Source of the DNA: DASVAL01 sp035649575
GTDB lineage: Bacteria; Planctomycetota; UBA1135; UBA2386
DNA length: 25,096 bases
Reading direction: 5' to 3'
Assembly: GCA_035649575.1 (NCBI GenBank)
Contig: DASRJH010000237.1
Location: forward strand, 1-25,096
The position numbers and the translations under genes are program-made. The notes under the pieces were generated by a model. It was given only the letters and a program-made list of their open reading frames with translations, made no database searches and was not told the origin of the DNA. Position 1 is the first letter of the stretch; each line of letters starts with the position of its first letter. Positions 1-8,093 of this stretch are shown one piece after another.

Positions 1-87
1 TGGCGCGAACGAACGCGCCGCGTCGAACTGCTCAACTGAGCGCGGGCGGCCGGCAGGTCGGATTCGAGGTCGCTGCGCGCAGTGCCG

Positions 88-264
88 TCACTGGTACCCG
101 AGCCGCGCCCACACGCCGTTGCTGAGGTCGAGGCCGAGCGGCCCCGACGTCGGTGCGAAGAAGGCCTGAAGCGCGATCTCGATGCCCGCGCCCTGCAGCG
201 AGCAGGTGGTCGGTTGGATCGCACAGGGCAGGAAGTGGAACTGGAAGCACGAGAACTGCTGCGT
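88..264 (-). pseudogene. C-terminal remnant of a secreted planctomycete-type protein
   Basis: Read on the minus strand, this frame gives about 58 residues ending in a stop at 88-90. It includes FHFLPCAIQPTTCSLQ and then QAFFAPTSGPLGLDLSNGVW followed by ARLGYQ. That ending resembles the conserved tail of many exported planctomycetal proteins, which finish with 'GLxxSNGVxxxLG' like motifs. No ATG, GTG or TTG start lies in the recognisable part. Upstream the frame runs into the 3' end of the ATPase gene in a different frame and becomes Arg-rich noise. I therefore infer the 3' end of a gene whose 5' part has been lost. It could instead be a chance open frame, but the composition (Phe, Gln, Thr, low Arg) is unlike the antisense shadows in this window. 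Confidence 0.45.
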
Positions 265-265
265 G

Positions 266-1066
266 CTAGTCGGCGAGCAATTCGCGCAGCATCCCCTCCG
301 GGTCGGAGAGAAAGCGTTTCGTGATGCGCCAGTGGTCCGTGTCCGCGGCCGCTGTCTTCGCGATGCCGGTCTCGGTGAACGACCACACGTCGCAACCCGG
401 GTAGGCCATCAACAGCGGCGAGTGCGTCGCAAGCACGAACTGCGAACCGGCATGCACGAGCTCGTGCATGCGCACGAGCAGCGCGAGCTGCCGTTGCGGT
501 GAAAGCGCCGCTTCAGGCTCGTCGAGCAGATAGAGCCCGTGTCCGCGAAAGCGGTTCAGGAACAACGCGAAGAACGACTCGCCGTGCGACTGCTCGTGCA
601 GCGACCGGCTTCCGTACCCATCGAGGACCGGCGGACCCGAGTTGTACATCACGTTGTCGGGATCGGCGTCGATCGCGTCCAGCTCGCTGGCAACGTTGTA
701 GAACGACTCGGCGCGCAGGAAGTAGGCGTCGCGTGGCCGTTTCGCCCCTCGCACGACCCGCAGGGCCGCGTGCAGAGCCGAGTGCGTCGCCTTGGTCGCA
801 AAATGCAGGTTGCGACTGCCGCCCTCCGGGTTCAGGCCGAGATGCACCGCGATGGCCTCGAGGAGCGTGCTCTTGCCCATGCCGTTCTCGCCGACGAACA
901 CCGTGACCGGCGCCGTGAACGCGCGTTCGCGGAGCAACTGGATGGCGGGCAGGTCGAAGGGATGGGCGGTGCGCTTCTCACCGTCCGCCGGCGGCACGAC
1001 CGCGATCCGCTTCAGGAACAGGTCGGCCGCGGCGGCGCCACGCTCACGCTTCCGCCGCGTCGCCAT
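266..1066 (-). CDS. COG3910-like predicted AAA ATPase
   Basis: A 266-residue soluble ATPase of the small ABC-ATPase-like 'predicted ATPase' family. It has a Walker A motif GENGMGKST at residues 59-67, an ABC-like signature segment SHGES near 160-164, Walker B with catalytic Glu in LYLLDEPE at 178-185 and a switch histidine in ATHSPLL (His215). The length matches a complete member of the family, which usually runs about 240-260 residues. The ATG at 1064-1066 is preceded by a G-rich stretch (AGTAGGGGC), and the N-terminus is basic. Members bind and hydrolyse ATP, but their substrates are poorly known and no partner gene is visible here. The next gene upstream on the same strand starts 160 bases away, so it is probably transcribed alone or with weak coupling. 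Family identification is firm; the biological role is unknown. Confidence 0.85.
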   Translation of the reverse strand: MATRRKRERGAAAADLFLKRIAVVPPADGEKRTAHPFDLPAIQLLRERAFTAPVTVFVGENGMGKSTLLEAIAVHLGLNPEGGSRNLHFATKATHSALHAALRVVRGAKRPRDAYFLRAESFYNVASELDAIDADPDNVMYNSGPPVLDGYGSRSLHEQSHGESFFALFLNRFRGHGLYLLDEPEAALSPQRQLALLVRMHELVHAGSQFVLATHSPLLMAYPGCDVWSFTETGIAKTAAADTDHWRITKRFLSDPEGMLRELLAD

Positions 1067-1226
1067 GCCCCTACTCTTACACGAGCCACTGCAGTCCGGG
1101 GAACAGAGAGCTGCGCCCTTCGCGCAGCGCGCCAGTTCTCGGAGTGGTGCCCGTCGTTCCGCGACGGCATGCGCGCGCGGAAGAACAGCACACCGCTCCG
1201 CGTCGACCCTCCCAACGCTGCCGAGG

Positions 1227-2534
1227 TCAACGACGCACGTTGACGAACACGCGCTGCACCGGCGCGTCGGTCAGCTTGACGACAACGCCGGCCGGCGGCG
1301 CGTCGACGAACTGGAAGGCGCCTTGCAGCTGCAACCGGTACTCGCCCGGCGCGAGCCCGGTCCATTGCAGGAACCATTGATCGCCGACGGAGAAGACCGC
1401 GTCGGGGCGCGGGTCCGCCACGCTGAGCCACAGGTACTGGCCGAGGTCGTGCACGTCGACGTCCGGCGTCGCCGCGACGATGGCGAGCAACCGGATGCCG
1501 GGCCAGCGCACGTCCGCTCGAACGACGGCGCTGCCGACGTCCACGCTCGCGAGCACATCGGTTGCGTAGTGCTCGTCGACGAGCAGTTCCCAGCGACCGG
1601 GCGGCAGGGGAAGCACGAACTCGCCCTGCGCATCGGTGGACACGCGACGCTCGTCGTTGTGCACGACGTGGCGGGCGCGCACGCGGCGCACGCCGGGCAC
1701 GGCGGCGCCTTCCGCGTCGACGATGCGGCCGTGCAGCGATCCCGCGGGCGGCGGCCCGCCGAAGTCCATGCGCGCGCGCTCGCCGACTCGCAGCGACAGC
1801 ATGCGCTCGTTCGCGGCGGACCACTGGTCCCGCGTCTGCTCGAGCTGGACCCAGTACCGCCCGGCGCACAGGGCGCCGACCTCGAACGCGCCGTCCCGGT
1901 CGGTGATCGCTACGACCGTGCATTGCGGATACAGGCAGACGACGTACACCGGCTCGCCGACACGCGGCCTGCCGGCCACGTCCAGCACCGAGCCGACGAT
2001 GCTCGCCGAGCCGAACGGCAGTACGACCGTGCGCGAGTCGCCGGGTTCCGACGAGCGCACAGTCGCCTCTGCTTCGACATACCGGCCATCGGCGTCGCCG
2101 CGCACGACGAACGCACCGGCTGCGATGCCGTCGAACCGCACGCGTCCGGCCGCATCGGTGAGACCCTCGTGCGCGCAGGGGCCGCGATCATATGCGCTGC
2201 CGAGGTGACCACTCGGACGCGGCCACACGCGCACTCGCACCCCCGCGAGCGGCTGCGCGCCGCGGATGACCAGCGCTTCGAGCTCCCCCGCGCCGAGCCG
2301 GCGGCGCAGGCGATCCCATTCGTCGCGCTGCGGCTCCGCTGGCGGTGGCGCAGCGGCGACCCGCTGCGCGTCGCGCACGGCTTGCGGCGCAGCCGGCGCG
2401 ACCGGCGACGCACCTGTGGGCACCTCCGGGGCTGCGGCCTCGGCAGGCGCAACCACTCCGTCTGCGCGCAGCAACCACGCCGCGGCGACGGCGAGGACGA
2501 CGAGCAACACGATCGACATCAGGCGGCGCACCAT
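1227..2534 (-). CDS. Signal-anchored protein with carboxypeptidase regulatory-like domains
   Basis: A 435-residue protein beginning MVRRLMSIVLLVVLAVAAAW, an N-terminal signal anchor (residues 5-22). A Pro/Ala-rich linker follows to about residue 70. Beyond it are four beta-sandwich segments resembling carboxypeptidase-regulatory-like (CarboxypepD_reg) or Big-like folds, at about 85-150, 177-232, 266-320 and 345-408. Each carries the typical 'G.V.D..G.P..G' and 'T D..G.F....L..G.Y' patterns, for example SIVGSVLDVAGRP with TDRDGAFEVGAL, and SLHGRIVDAEG with TDAQGEFVLPL. No catalytic domain is visible, so a structural or ligand-binding role outside the cytoplasmic membrane is inferred. An in-frame ATG exists upstream at 2642, but the chosen start places the hydrophobic segment at the N-terminus. 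smpB ends 114 bases upstream on the same strand, so co-transcription is possible. Similar secreted proteins are abundant in Planctomycetota. Confidence 0.8.
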   Translation of the reverse strand: MVRRLMSIVLLVVLAVAAAWLLRADGVVAPAEAAAPEVPTGASPVAPAAPQAVRDAQRVAAAPPPAEPQRDEWDRLRRRLGAGELEALVIRGAQPLAGVRVRVWPRPSGHLGSAYDRGPCAHEGLTDAAGRVRFDGIAAGAFVVRGDADGRYVEAEATVRSSEPGDSRTVVLPFGSASIVGSVLDVAGRPRVGEPVYVVCLYPQCTVVAITDRDGAFEVGALCAGRYWVQLEQTRDQWSAANERMLSLRVGERARMDFGGPPPAGSLHGRIVDAEGAAVPGVRRVRARHVVHNDERRVSTDAQGEFVLPLPPGRWELLVDEHYATDVLASVDVGSAVVRADVRWPGIRLLAIVAATPDVDVHDLGQYLWLSVADPRPDAVFSVGDQWFLQWTGLAPGEYRLQLQGAFQFVDAPPAGVVVKLTDAPVQRVFVNVRR

Positions 2535-2648
2535 GTGCTGACAGGAAGAACGAGCCACCCTCCCCTGCTTTTCGCCTCGCGTCAACCCGTGCCCCTCGTG
2601 CGATCCATGCTGGATTGGCGGGAGCGCGCGGCCCGCACGCACTCGTGC

Positions 2649-3119
2649 TCACCGCTGCCGGATCTCGCGCTTCATCTCCTTCTCCTTGATGTGCTGCCGC
2701 TTGTCGAACAGCTTGCGACCCTTGCCGACGCCGATCGTCACCTTCGCGAATCCCTTCGAACCGAAGTAGACGCGCAGCGGCACGAGCGTCAGCCCCTTGA
2801 CCTGCGACTTCTCGCGCAGCTTCTTGAGCTCGCGCGCGTGCAGCAGGCACTTGCGCTTGCGCTTGGGTTCGTGATTCTGCTGGTTGCCGTGACTGTACTC
2901 GGGAATGTTCACGCCGATCAGCCACAGCTCGCCGTCATCGATGCGCGCGTAGGCTTCGTCGAGGCTGATCTGACCCTGGCGGAGCACCTTGACCTCGGTC
3001 CCGCGCAGCACGAGCCCGGCTTCGTAGCGATCGAGGATCTCGTAGTGGAAGCGGGCCTTCTTGTTGTCGCCGACGAGCACGTCGGTCGAGGCTTCGGCTT
3101 TCTTGCCCTGCTGCGGCAT
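2649..3119 (-). CDS. smpB: SsrA-binding protein SmpB
   Basis: A 156-residue protein, the normal SmpB length. SmpB binds tmRNA and carries it into stalled ribosomes for trans-translation. Diagnostic segments are present: HYEILDRYEAGLVLRGTEVK at the start of the beta-barrel core, then IPEYSHGNQQNHEPKRKRK, then a basic tail containing GKGRKLFDKRQHIKEKEMKR that inserts into the decoding centre in known structures. The reading frame stays open upstream to 3278, but that would run into the divergent tRNA-Leu gene and add a non-conserved arm, so the ATG at 3117-3119 is preferred. No strong Shine-Dalgarno is seen. I found no ssrA (tmRNA) gene beside it, although the two are neighbours in some genomes. 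Confidence 0.97.
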   Translation of the reverse strand: MPQQGKKAEASTDVLVGDNKKARFHYEILDRYEAGLVLRGTEVKVLRQGQISLDEAYARIDDGELWLIGVNIPEYSHGNQQNHEPKRKRKCLLHARELKKLREKSQVKGLTLVPLRVYFGSKGFAKVTIGVGKGRKLFDKRQHIKEKEMKREIRQR

Positions 3120-3204
3120 TGCACGCTTGGCTACGGGATCGCGCAGAGGAGCGCAAGCGCCGCAGCCAGACACCTGGCGACCTCCCGAAACCGGCAGTTG
3201 CCGC

Positions 3205-3232
3205 TTGCATCGCTTGCCTGGCTCGCTAGCTT
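3205..3232 (+). promoter_or_regulatory. Possible tRNA-Leu promoter
   Basis: TTGCAT and TAGCTT are separated by 16 bases, and the second box ends 18 bases before the tRNA-Leu 5' end. Agreement with the sigma-70 consensus is partial (four of six at -35, three of six at -10). Position is the main support. Confidence 0.28.
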
Positions 3233-3250
3233 CCTCGTCCCCCACTTGTA

Positions 3251-3339
3251 GCCCAGGTGGCGGAATTGGCAGACGCACTAGGTTCAGGTCCTAGCGGGAG
3301 TAACATCCCATGGAGGTTCAAGTCCTCTCCTGGGCACCA
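3251..3339 (+). tRNA. tRNA-Leu (anticodon CAG)
   Basis: The class II tRNA fold is clear. A seven-base acceptor stem GCCCAGG (3251-3257) pairs with CCTGGGC (3329-3335). The D-arm contains GGCGGAATTGGCAGACGC, the anticodon loop carries CAG at 3285-3287 between CTAGG and CCTAG, there is a long variable arm, and the T-arm reads GGTTCAAGTCC. The 3' CCA is encoded (3337-3339). It decodes CUG, the dominant leucine codon expected in this GC-rich genome. It diverges from smpB and precedes dus on the same strand. Confidence 0.97.
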
Positions 3340-3384
3340 GTTGTCTTGCTGCCGCGGCACCACCACACGGCGAAACAAGGCAAC
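3340..3384 (+). terminator. Hairpin directly after tRNA-Leu
   Basis: GTTGTCTTG (3340-3348) can pair with CAAGGCAAC (3376-3384), nine pairs with one G-U, and an inner CCG/CGG adds support. It begins on the base after the tRNA CCA end. No U-run follows, so it may be a processing or weak termination structure rather than a classic intrinsic terminator. Confidence 0.35.
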
Positions 3385-3425
3385 CAACGCCGCGGCGGCC
3401 CCTCGGTAGTAGCGTGCACGCCGCG

Positions 3426-4622
3426 ATGAACCCGACCGACACCCCTGCCCTGCGCAGCGAACTGAACCGCGACGTTCCCGTCGCCAGGATCGGCGAGTTC
3501 CGCCCGCTGCGCATCGGCCCGATCGAGGTCTTCCCGCCGGTCGTGCTGGCGCCGATGGCCGGCATCACCAACGCGCCGTTCCGCACGCTCTGCCGCCGCT
3601 TCTCGCAGGATCGCTGCCTCTACGTGAGCGAGATGATCACTGCGCGCGCGTTCGTCGAGCGCCACCCGCGCACGCTGAAGCTCGCGTCGTTCGGCGCCGA
3701 CGAAGCGACGCGCAAGAGCATCCAGCTCTACGGCACGAACCCCGGCACGCTGGCGCAGGCGACGCGCATCCTGGTCGAGGAGTGGGGCGTGCACCACATC
3801 GACATGAACTTCGGCTGCCCGGTGCGCAAGGTCACCTCGGCGGGCGGCGGCGCGGCGCTGCCGCTGCGCCCGGCCCTGCTGCGCAGGATCGTGCGCAGCG
3901 TCGTGCAGAGTGCGGGGGCCGTGCCCGTCACGATCAAGTTCCGCAAGGGCATCGACGATTCGCTGCTCACCTACCTCGACGCCGGCAGCATCGGCGAGGG
4001 CGAGGGTGCCGTGGCCGTCGCGTTGCACGCGCGCACGGCTGCCCAGCTCTACTCGGGCCGGGCCGACTGGGGTGCGATCACGGCGCTGAAGCAGCACGTG
4101 AGCACGATTCCCGTGCTCGGGAACGGCGACGTGTTCGAGTGCTGGGATGCGCTGCGCATGCTGCGCGAAACGGGTTGCGACGGTGTCGTCGTGGGCCGCG
4201 GCTGCCTCGGCCGGCCGTGGTTGTTCGCCGAGCTGTGCGCCGTGCTCACGGGCCAGGAACCTGCAGCCCCTCCCGACCTGGGCGCCGTGATCGATGCGAT
4301 GCGCGAACATGCGCGGCTGCTCGCCGACTTCTTCGGCGAACAGAACGGCATGCTGCAGATCCGCAAGTTCTCCGGGTGGTACTTGAAGGGCTTCCCGAGC
4401 ACCAAGCGCCTGCTGCCGGCCCTGCACCTCGTGAAGACGTTGGCCGAGCTCGAAGCGCTGCTCGAGCAGCTGCCGCGCCAGGTGCCCTACCCTGAAGCGG
4501 GCCTGCGCGCGCGCCGCTGCAAGGACGGCAGCACGCAGCAGGTGTCGCTGCCTGAAGGCTTCCTGACCGCGCGCGACGAGGATCTGTGCATCGAGGATCC
4601 CGAACATCTCGACGGCGGGTGA
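3426..4622 (+). CDS. dusB: tRNA-dihydrouridine synthase, DusB/Nifr3 type
   Basis: A 398-residue flavoenzyme that reduces uridine to dihydrouridine in tRNA D-loops using NAD(P)H and FMN. The TIM-barrel signature VVLAPMAGITNAPFR is at residues 39-53. The catalytic cysteine lies in DMNFGCPVRK (Cys131), the FMN-contacting lysine in TIKFRKG (Lys171), and HARTAAQLYSGRADW (201-215) and VVGRGCLGRPWLF complete the phosphate-binding region. A C-terminal helical domain begins near residue 285 and corresponds to the tRNA-recognition half. The protein is somewhat longer than typical DusB (about 320-350), with extra residues at both ends. A GTG at 3414 lies four codons upstream in frame; neither start has a clear Shine-Dalgarno. 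It sits behind tRNA-Leu, so the two may be co-transcribed. The exact Dus subfamily is inferred, the enzyme class is secure. Confidence 0.94.
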   Translation: MNPTDTPALRSELNRDVPVARIGEFRPLRIGPIEVFPPVVLAPMAGITNAPFRTLCRRFSQDRCLYVSEMITARAFVERHPRTLKLASFGADEATRKSIQLYGTNPGTLAQATRILVEEWGVHHIDMNFGCPVRKVTSAGGGAALPLRPALLRRIVRSVVQSAGAVPVTIKFRKGIDDSLLTYLDAGSIGEGEGAVAVALHARTAAQLYSGRADWGAITALKQHVSTIPVLGNGDVFECWDALRMLRETGCDGVVVGRGCLGRPWLFAELCAVLTGQEPAAPPDLGAVIDAMREHARLLADFFGEQNGMLQIRKFSGWYLKGFPSTKRLLPALHLVKTLAELEALLEQLPRQVPYPEAGLRARRCKDGSTQQVSLPEGFLTARDEDLCIEDPEHLDGG

Positions 4623-4649
4623 CGGATGGAGCGGCCGCGGTCGCTCCGG

Positions 4650-4963
4650 CTACCGGCGGACGAGGGTGCCCTGGATGCTCGGCAACGGACTCGCGTCCGC
4701 GTCCCGTTCGTCATGCATGACGAGCTGCAGCGGCCGTTGGCTCACGGCCATCTCGTCGTGGGTAAGCGCGCCGGCAGCAACGAGGGCCAGCAGAAGGCAG
4801 CACTCGCGACGCGCTGAGGATCGGACGACACGAGCTTGCTGCACAGCGTGTCCGGGCTCGATCGCACCTGAGACGCTTCCTGGTCGGGCAACCAGGGCTC
4901 GAGCGCGCAGAGCGCGATCCACAGCAGACGGCGGGGCGGGTGCCTGTTCGATGCCTGCTCCAT
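4650..4963 (-). pseudogene. Possible short gene broken by a frameshift
   Basis: This stretch lies in the 474-base gap between dus and the kelch gene. On the minus strand an ATG at 4961-4963 opens a frame whose first 50 codons have strongly G/C-biased third positions, with residues such as RRLLWIALCALEPWLPDQEA and then LCSKLVSSDPQR. Near 4810-4815 that bias moves to the frame one base back, which reads RRECCLLLALVAAGALTHDE, then MAVSQRPLQLVMHDERDADA, and ends at a stop at 4650-4652. Joined across the shift, the product would be about 105 residues with a hydrophobic stretch near each half's start. I recognise no family. It could be a frameshifted gene, a sequencing error, or a chance pattern. 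The rest of the gap to 5096 holds only a weak promoter candidate. Confidence 0.3.
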
Positions 4964-5020
4964 GCACCCGCCGTGCCATGAACCGCGCTCACACTGTCCG
5001 CCGCACGGCAGTCGAAGCGC

Positions 5021-5050
5021 TGTCCCTGCTCACGGACTCCCAGCTATACT
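5021..5050 (+). promoter_or_regulatory. Candidate promoter of the kelch gene
   Basis: TATACT at 5045-5050 is a good -10 match, five of six to TATAAT, in an otherwise GC-rich gap. The -35 region (TGTCCC at 5021-5026, 18-base spacer) is weak. The kelch ATG lies 46 bases downstream, which suits a short leader. Confidence 0.28.
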
Positions 5051-5096
5051 CGGGATGCCCTGTCCCAAGCACCGCTCGCCCAACCAAGACGCACCG

Positions 5097-6650
5097 ATGT
5101 ACCTTCGCACCTCGACTTTCGTCCTTGCCGTCACCAGCGCGCTGTCCGCACAGAACGACTTCAACTACGACAAGCTGACCTCGGGTCGACTCGGCAGCGC
5201 CCTGGACATCCAGGTCACCGCGGCCCCGCCGAGCTCCATCGGATTGTTCCTCGTCTCCGGCGATGCCGGGCCGATCCCGCTGATCTATCTCGATGGCGTC
5301 GACACGCGCAGCTTGCAAGTCGGTATCGATCTGCTCGGCTTGATGGCGATCCAGCTCATGAGCCCCACGGGCACCGCGCTCACCAGCGTGCCGCTGCCCC
5401 CGAGCTCGCCTAGTCTCAACGGAATCGTATTCCACTGGCAGGTGGCGACGCTGGCGACGGCCGGCCCGACGTTCATCGGCCAGATCAGCAACGACGTCGT
5501 CACGCAGACGGGCATGCCCGACACGGGCGTGCTGACCACTGCGGTCCTCGGCACCGCGCGGGCCCTCGCGACTTCGTTCTTCGACCGCGACAACAACGCA
5601 GGCCAGGGCGACGTGGTCATCGCAGGCGGCGGCACCGGATCGTTGACCGCGGCGACGGGCCTCGCGACGACCGAGGTATGGGACTTCCGCCACATGCAGC
5701 GCGTCGCCGGCGCGACCATGACGACGGCGCGCGCGTTGCACCTCGCGGTGCCGCTCACTGACAACCGGGTGCTCATCATCGGCGGCGTGAACGCGGCGGG
5801 GGTGACGCTGTCTTCCTGTGAGATCTACGACCCGACGACCAACAGCTATGCGGCCACGGGCAGCATGGCGACGCCGCGCGTGCTGCATGCAGCCTGCCGC
5901 CTCGCCGACGGTCGCGTCATGGTCGCAGGCGGCACCTCGACGGTGCAGCCAGACGTGGTCGCCGCGCTCACCAACACGCAGAACACGGTCGAGATCTGGA
6001 ACCCGGCCACCAACCTCTGGTCGGGCGCATCGCCGATCGGAGGAGCGCGCCTGGCCCCCGCGCTGACGCTGCTCTCGACCAACCAGGTCATGGTCTCGGG
6101 TGGCATCCAGGTCACGGTGTTCCTGGGCATCCCGATCGCCGCCAACAGCGTGACCACGGTCCAGCGCTGGAACCCGGGGACCGGCTCGTGGACGGCCGGC
6201 GGGAGCATGAGCCAGGCTCGCGCGGGACATCACTACAACCAGGTCACGTTGCTGGACGGGCGCGTGCTCATGACGGGCGGCGTCAACATGCCGAGTCTGG
6301 CCGGGGCCTCTACGGCTGCGCCGATCAACGGCGCCGAGGCCTACAACCCGACGACGAACACCTGGGCGGCGTACAACATGCCGAACGCGCGCGCGCTGCA
6401 CAGCGCGACGCGTCTGGCCGACGGCCGCGTCGTGGTCTGCGGCGGCGCGCAGGGCACGCTGCTCGCCTCGGTGCCCATCGATCTGGTCGACGTGTTCACG
6501 CCCGCGACGAACTCGTGGTCCATCGCCCCGGTGCTGACCGCACCGCGCGCCAGCCACGTCGCGCAACTGCTGCCCGACGGCACGCTGATCTTGTTCGGCG
6601 GCCAGGGCTCGTCGATGACACTCGACACGATCGAGACGCTCCGGTTCTGA
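5097..6650 (+). CDS. Secreted kelch-repeat beta-propeller protein
   Basis: A 517-residue exported protein. The start MYLRTSTFVLAVTSALSAQ is a signal peptide with likely cleavage after SALSA (residue 18). Residues 20-140 form a beta-rich domain of the type found before repeat regions in planctomycetal secreted proteins (NDFNYDKLTSGRLGSALDIQ onward). From about 150 to the end are seven kelch-like motifs with the 'GRVxVxGG' core: DVVIAGGG 172, RVLIIGG 224, RVMVAGG 273, QVMVSGG 330, RVLMTGG 389, RVVVCGG 444 and TLILFGG 496. These alternate with 'YNPTTNTW' type blades, so a seven-bladed galactose-oxidase-like propeller is expected. No catalytic residues of galactose oxidase can be assigned, so binding or surface structure is the likely role. 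The frame is open upstream to 4962, but the signal peptide fixes the start. Confidence 0.85.
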   Translation: MYLRTSTFVLAVTSALSAQNDFNYDKLTSGRLGSALDIQVTAAPPSSIGLFLVSGDAGPIPLIYLDGVDTRSLQVGIDLLGLMAIQLMSPTGTALTSVPLPPSSPSLNGIVFHWQVATLATAGPTFIGQISNDVVTQTGMPDTGVLTTAVLGTARALATSFFDRDNNAGQGDVVIAGGGTGSLTAATGLATTEVWDFRHMQRVAGATMTTARALHLAVPLTDNRVLIIGGVNAAGVTLSSCEIYDPTTNSYAATGSMATPRVLHAACRLADGRVMVAGGTSTVQPDVVAALTNTQNTVEIWNPATNLWSGASPIGGARLAPALTLLSTNQVMVSGGIQVTVFLGIPIAANSVTTVQRWNPGTGSWTAGGSMSQARAGHHYNQVTLLDGRVLMTGGVNMPSLAGASTAAPINGAEAYNPTTNTWAAYNMPNARALHSATRLADGRVVVCGGAQGTLLASVPIDLVDVFTPATNSWSIAPVLTAPRASHVAQLLPDGTLILFGGQGSSMTLDTIETLRF

Positions 6651-6755
6651 GCCGGGGCGCCCCGCTGCGGCGTTGGGGAACAACCCGGAACCAGTCGCTG
6701 GCGGGTGCCAGAGTGCGCCGATACGTTGCGGTTGCCGGACTCTTCGGCAGCCTGC

Positions 6756-8093
6756 ATGGGAACCGTCGTACCTCGCTGGTCGCCGCAGCGCCGCTGGGTC
6801 CTGTTCTGGATCGTGGTCGCCGTGGTGCTCGTCGTGCGCGCCGGCAGCCGGCCTGAATCGCGCGGTGTCATCCTCGACCACCTCGAGTTCGGCCGGCGCC
6901 TGTTGCATGGCGAGAACGTCTACGGCCCGTGGCAGTCGGATCCGGATGCGCCCCTGCGCCCGCTGCACGCGCCATATCCGCCGTCGTTCGGGTTGCTCAC
7001 GGCGCCGTTCGCGCTGATCGACGAAGTCGCGGGGCGGCGCGCGGCGCGCCTCGCGTGGGCGCTGCTGCAGGTCGCGAGCCTGTTCGCATGCGGCCTCGTG
7101 CTGCGCGCGCTGCTGGCAAAGCACGCCCCGCCGCCGGAACGCGCGCGCTGGCAGTGGACGTGGCTCGCCACGTTCGTGTTGCTCGCGCGGTTCGTGCTGC
7201 GCGACACGCACGGCGGCGGCGGCAACCTGATCAACACGGCTCTCGTATTGCTCGCGCTGCACGACGCCGAGAACGGCCGCGAGCGGCGTGCCGGCGCGTG
7301 GCTCGCGATCTCGCTCGTCACGAAGCCGACGATGGTCTGGCTGCTGCCGGTGTTCGCGCTGTTCGGGCGCTGGCGCGCGCTCATCGCGACGGCGGCCGCT
7401 TGCGCGCTCGCGCTGCTCGCGACGTTCGCGCTGCAGCGCTTCGAGCTCGCGCCGTGGTTGCGCTGGCTGCAGGGCAGTTGGGCGCTCGCGACGCAGGCGG
7501 ATCCGTGGGCGGTGCCTGCGTTCGACTTCCCGCCGTTCGAATGGATGAACCAGGCGCTGCGCTTTCTGGTGGCGCGCTGGACCGGCGAGGTGCCCGCCGA
7601 GCTCGCGCAGCGCGTCGCCTGGGGCGTGACGCCGGGTTTCGGGGCGGCGGCGGCGGCCGTCGCGTGGTTCGTGCGCGCCGCCAGTGCCGCGGCGCTGCTC
7701 GCGGTGCTCGCGGCGGCGTGGCGCGCGCGTCACGACCGGCTCGCGCGCACGTGGGTCGTCGCCGCCGTGCTCGTGCTCACGCTGCTGCTGAGTCCGATCA
7801 GCTGGAAGGCGCACCACGTGGCGCTGCTGCCGGTGCTGCTGATGGTCTGGCGCGACGCCATCGCAGACCGCGCGCGCGGAGCCCGCTGGCTGCTCGCGAT
7901 CTGGTTCGTCGTCGTCGCGCTGCCGGGCCGCGACCTGTTCGGGGCGGCCGGAGACGACGTCGACGAATGGCTGAACAGCCTCTACGTGGTCACGCTCGGC
8001 GACGTCGCACTTCTCGTGTATGCGCTCGCGCAGGCGCGCTCAGCGGCGCAAGAACACCGCGATGCCGCGGTCGTCGGCTGCGCCGCGGAGTGA
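6756..8093 (+). CDS. GT87-like integral membrane glycosyltransferase (DUF2029)
   Basis: A 445-residue polytopic membrane protein with about nine to eleven hydrophobic segments. Family features of the DUF2029/GT87 alpha-mannosyltransferase-like group are visible: a first loop with FGRRLLHGENVYG and HAPYPPSFGLLTAPFAL, then the GGGGNLINTALVLLAL segment (family 'QxGNxNxxxxxL'), then SLVTKPTMVWLLPVF ('KP' motif), and LLSPISWKAHHVALLPVLL near the C-terminus ('LSPISWxHH'). Such enzymes transfer sugar from polyprenyl-phosphate donors on the outer face of the membrane. The ATG at 6756 is preferred; an in-frame GTG at 6705 would add 17 non-hydrophobic residues. Its last 54 bases overlap the 3' end of the convergent membrane transferase on the other strand. 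The donor and acceptor sugars cannot be told from sequence. Confidence 0.84.
   Translation: MGTVVPRWSPQRRWVLFWIVVAVVLVVRAGSRPESRGVILDHLEFGRRLLHGENVYGPWQSDPDAPLRPLHAPYPPSFGLLTAPFALIDEVAGRRAARLAWALLQVASLFACGLVLRALLAKHAPPPERARWQWTWLATFVLLARFVLRDTHGGGGNLINTALVLLALHDAENGRERRAGAWLAISLVTKPTMVWLLPVFALFGRWRALIATAAACALALLATFALQRFELAPWLRWLQGSWALATQADPWAVPAFDFPPFEWMNQALRFLVARWTGEVPAELAQRVAWGVTPGFGAAAAAVAWFVRAASAAALLAVLAAAWRARHDRLARTWVVAAVLVLTLLLSPISWKAHHVALLPVLLMVWRDAIADRARGARWLLAIWFVVVALPGRDLFGAAGDDVDEWLNSLYVVTLGDVALLVYALAQARSAAQEHRDAAVVGCAAE

Noticed and set aside
1..39. Possible C-terminus of a plus-strand gene (12 codons then TGA)
   Set aside because: The open stretch WRERTRRVELLN looks plausible but is too short to tell from chance without the sequence to the left.
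3120..3250. Search for tmRNA (ssrA) beside smpB
   Set aside because: The gap is only 131 bases and has no alanine-tRNA-like ends or tag frame.
792..3251. 819-codon plus-strand open frame
   Set aside because: Antisense to the regulatory-domain protein and smpB, Arg/His-rich and without any motif.
4989..7817. 942-codon open frame on the minus strand
   Set aside because: It is antisense to the kelch and GT87-like genes and consists largely of Arg, Ala, Gly, Gln and His, the usual product of reading a GC-rich coding strand backwards. No domain is recognisable.
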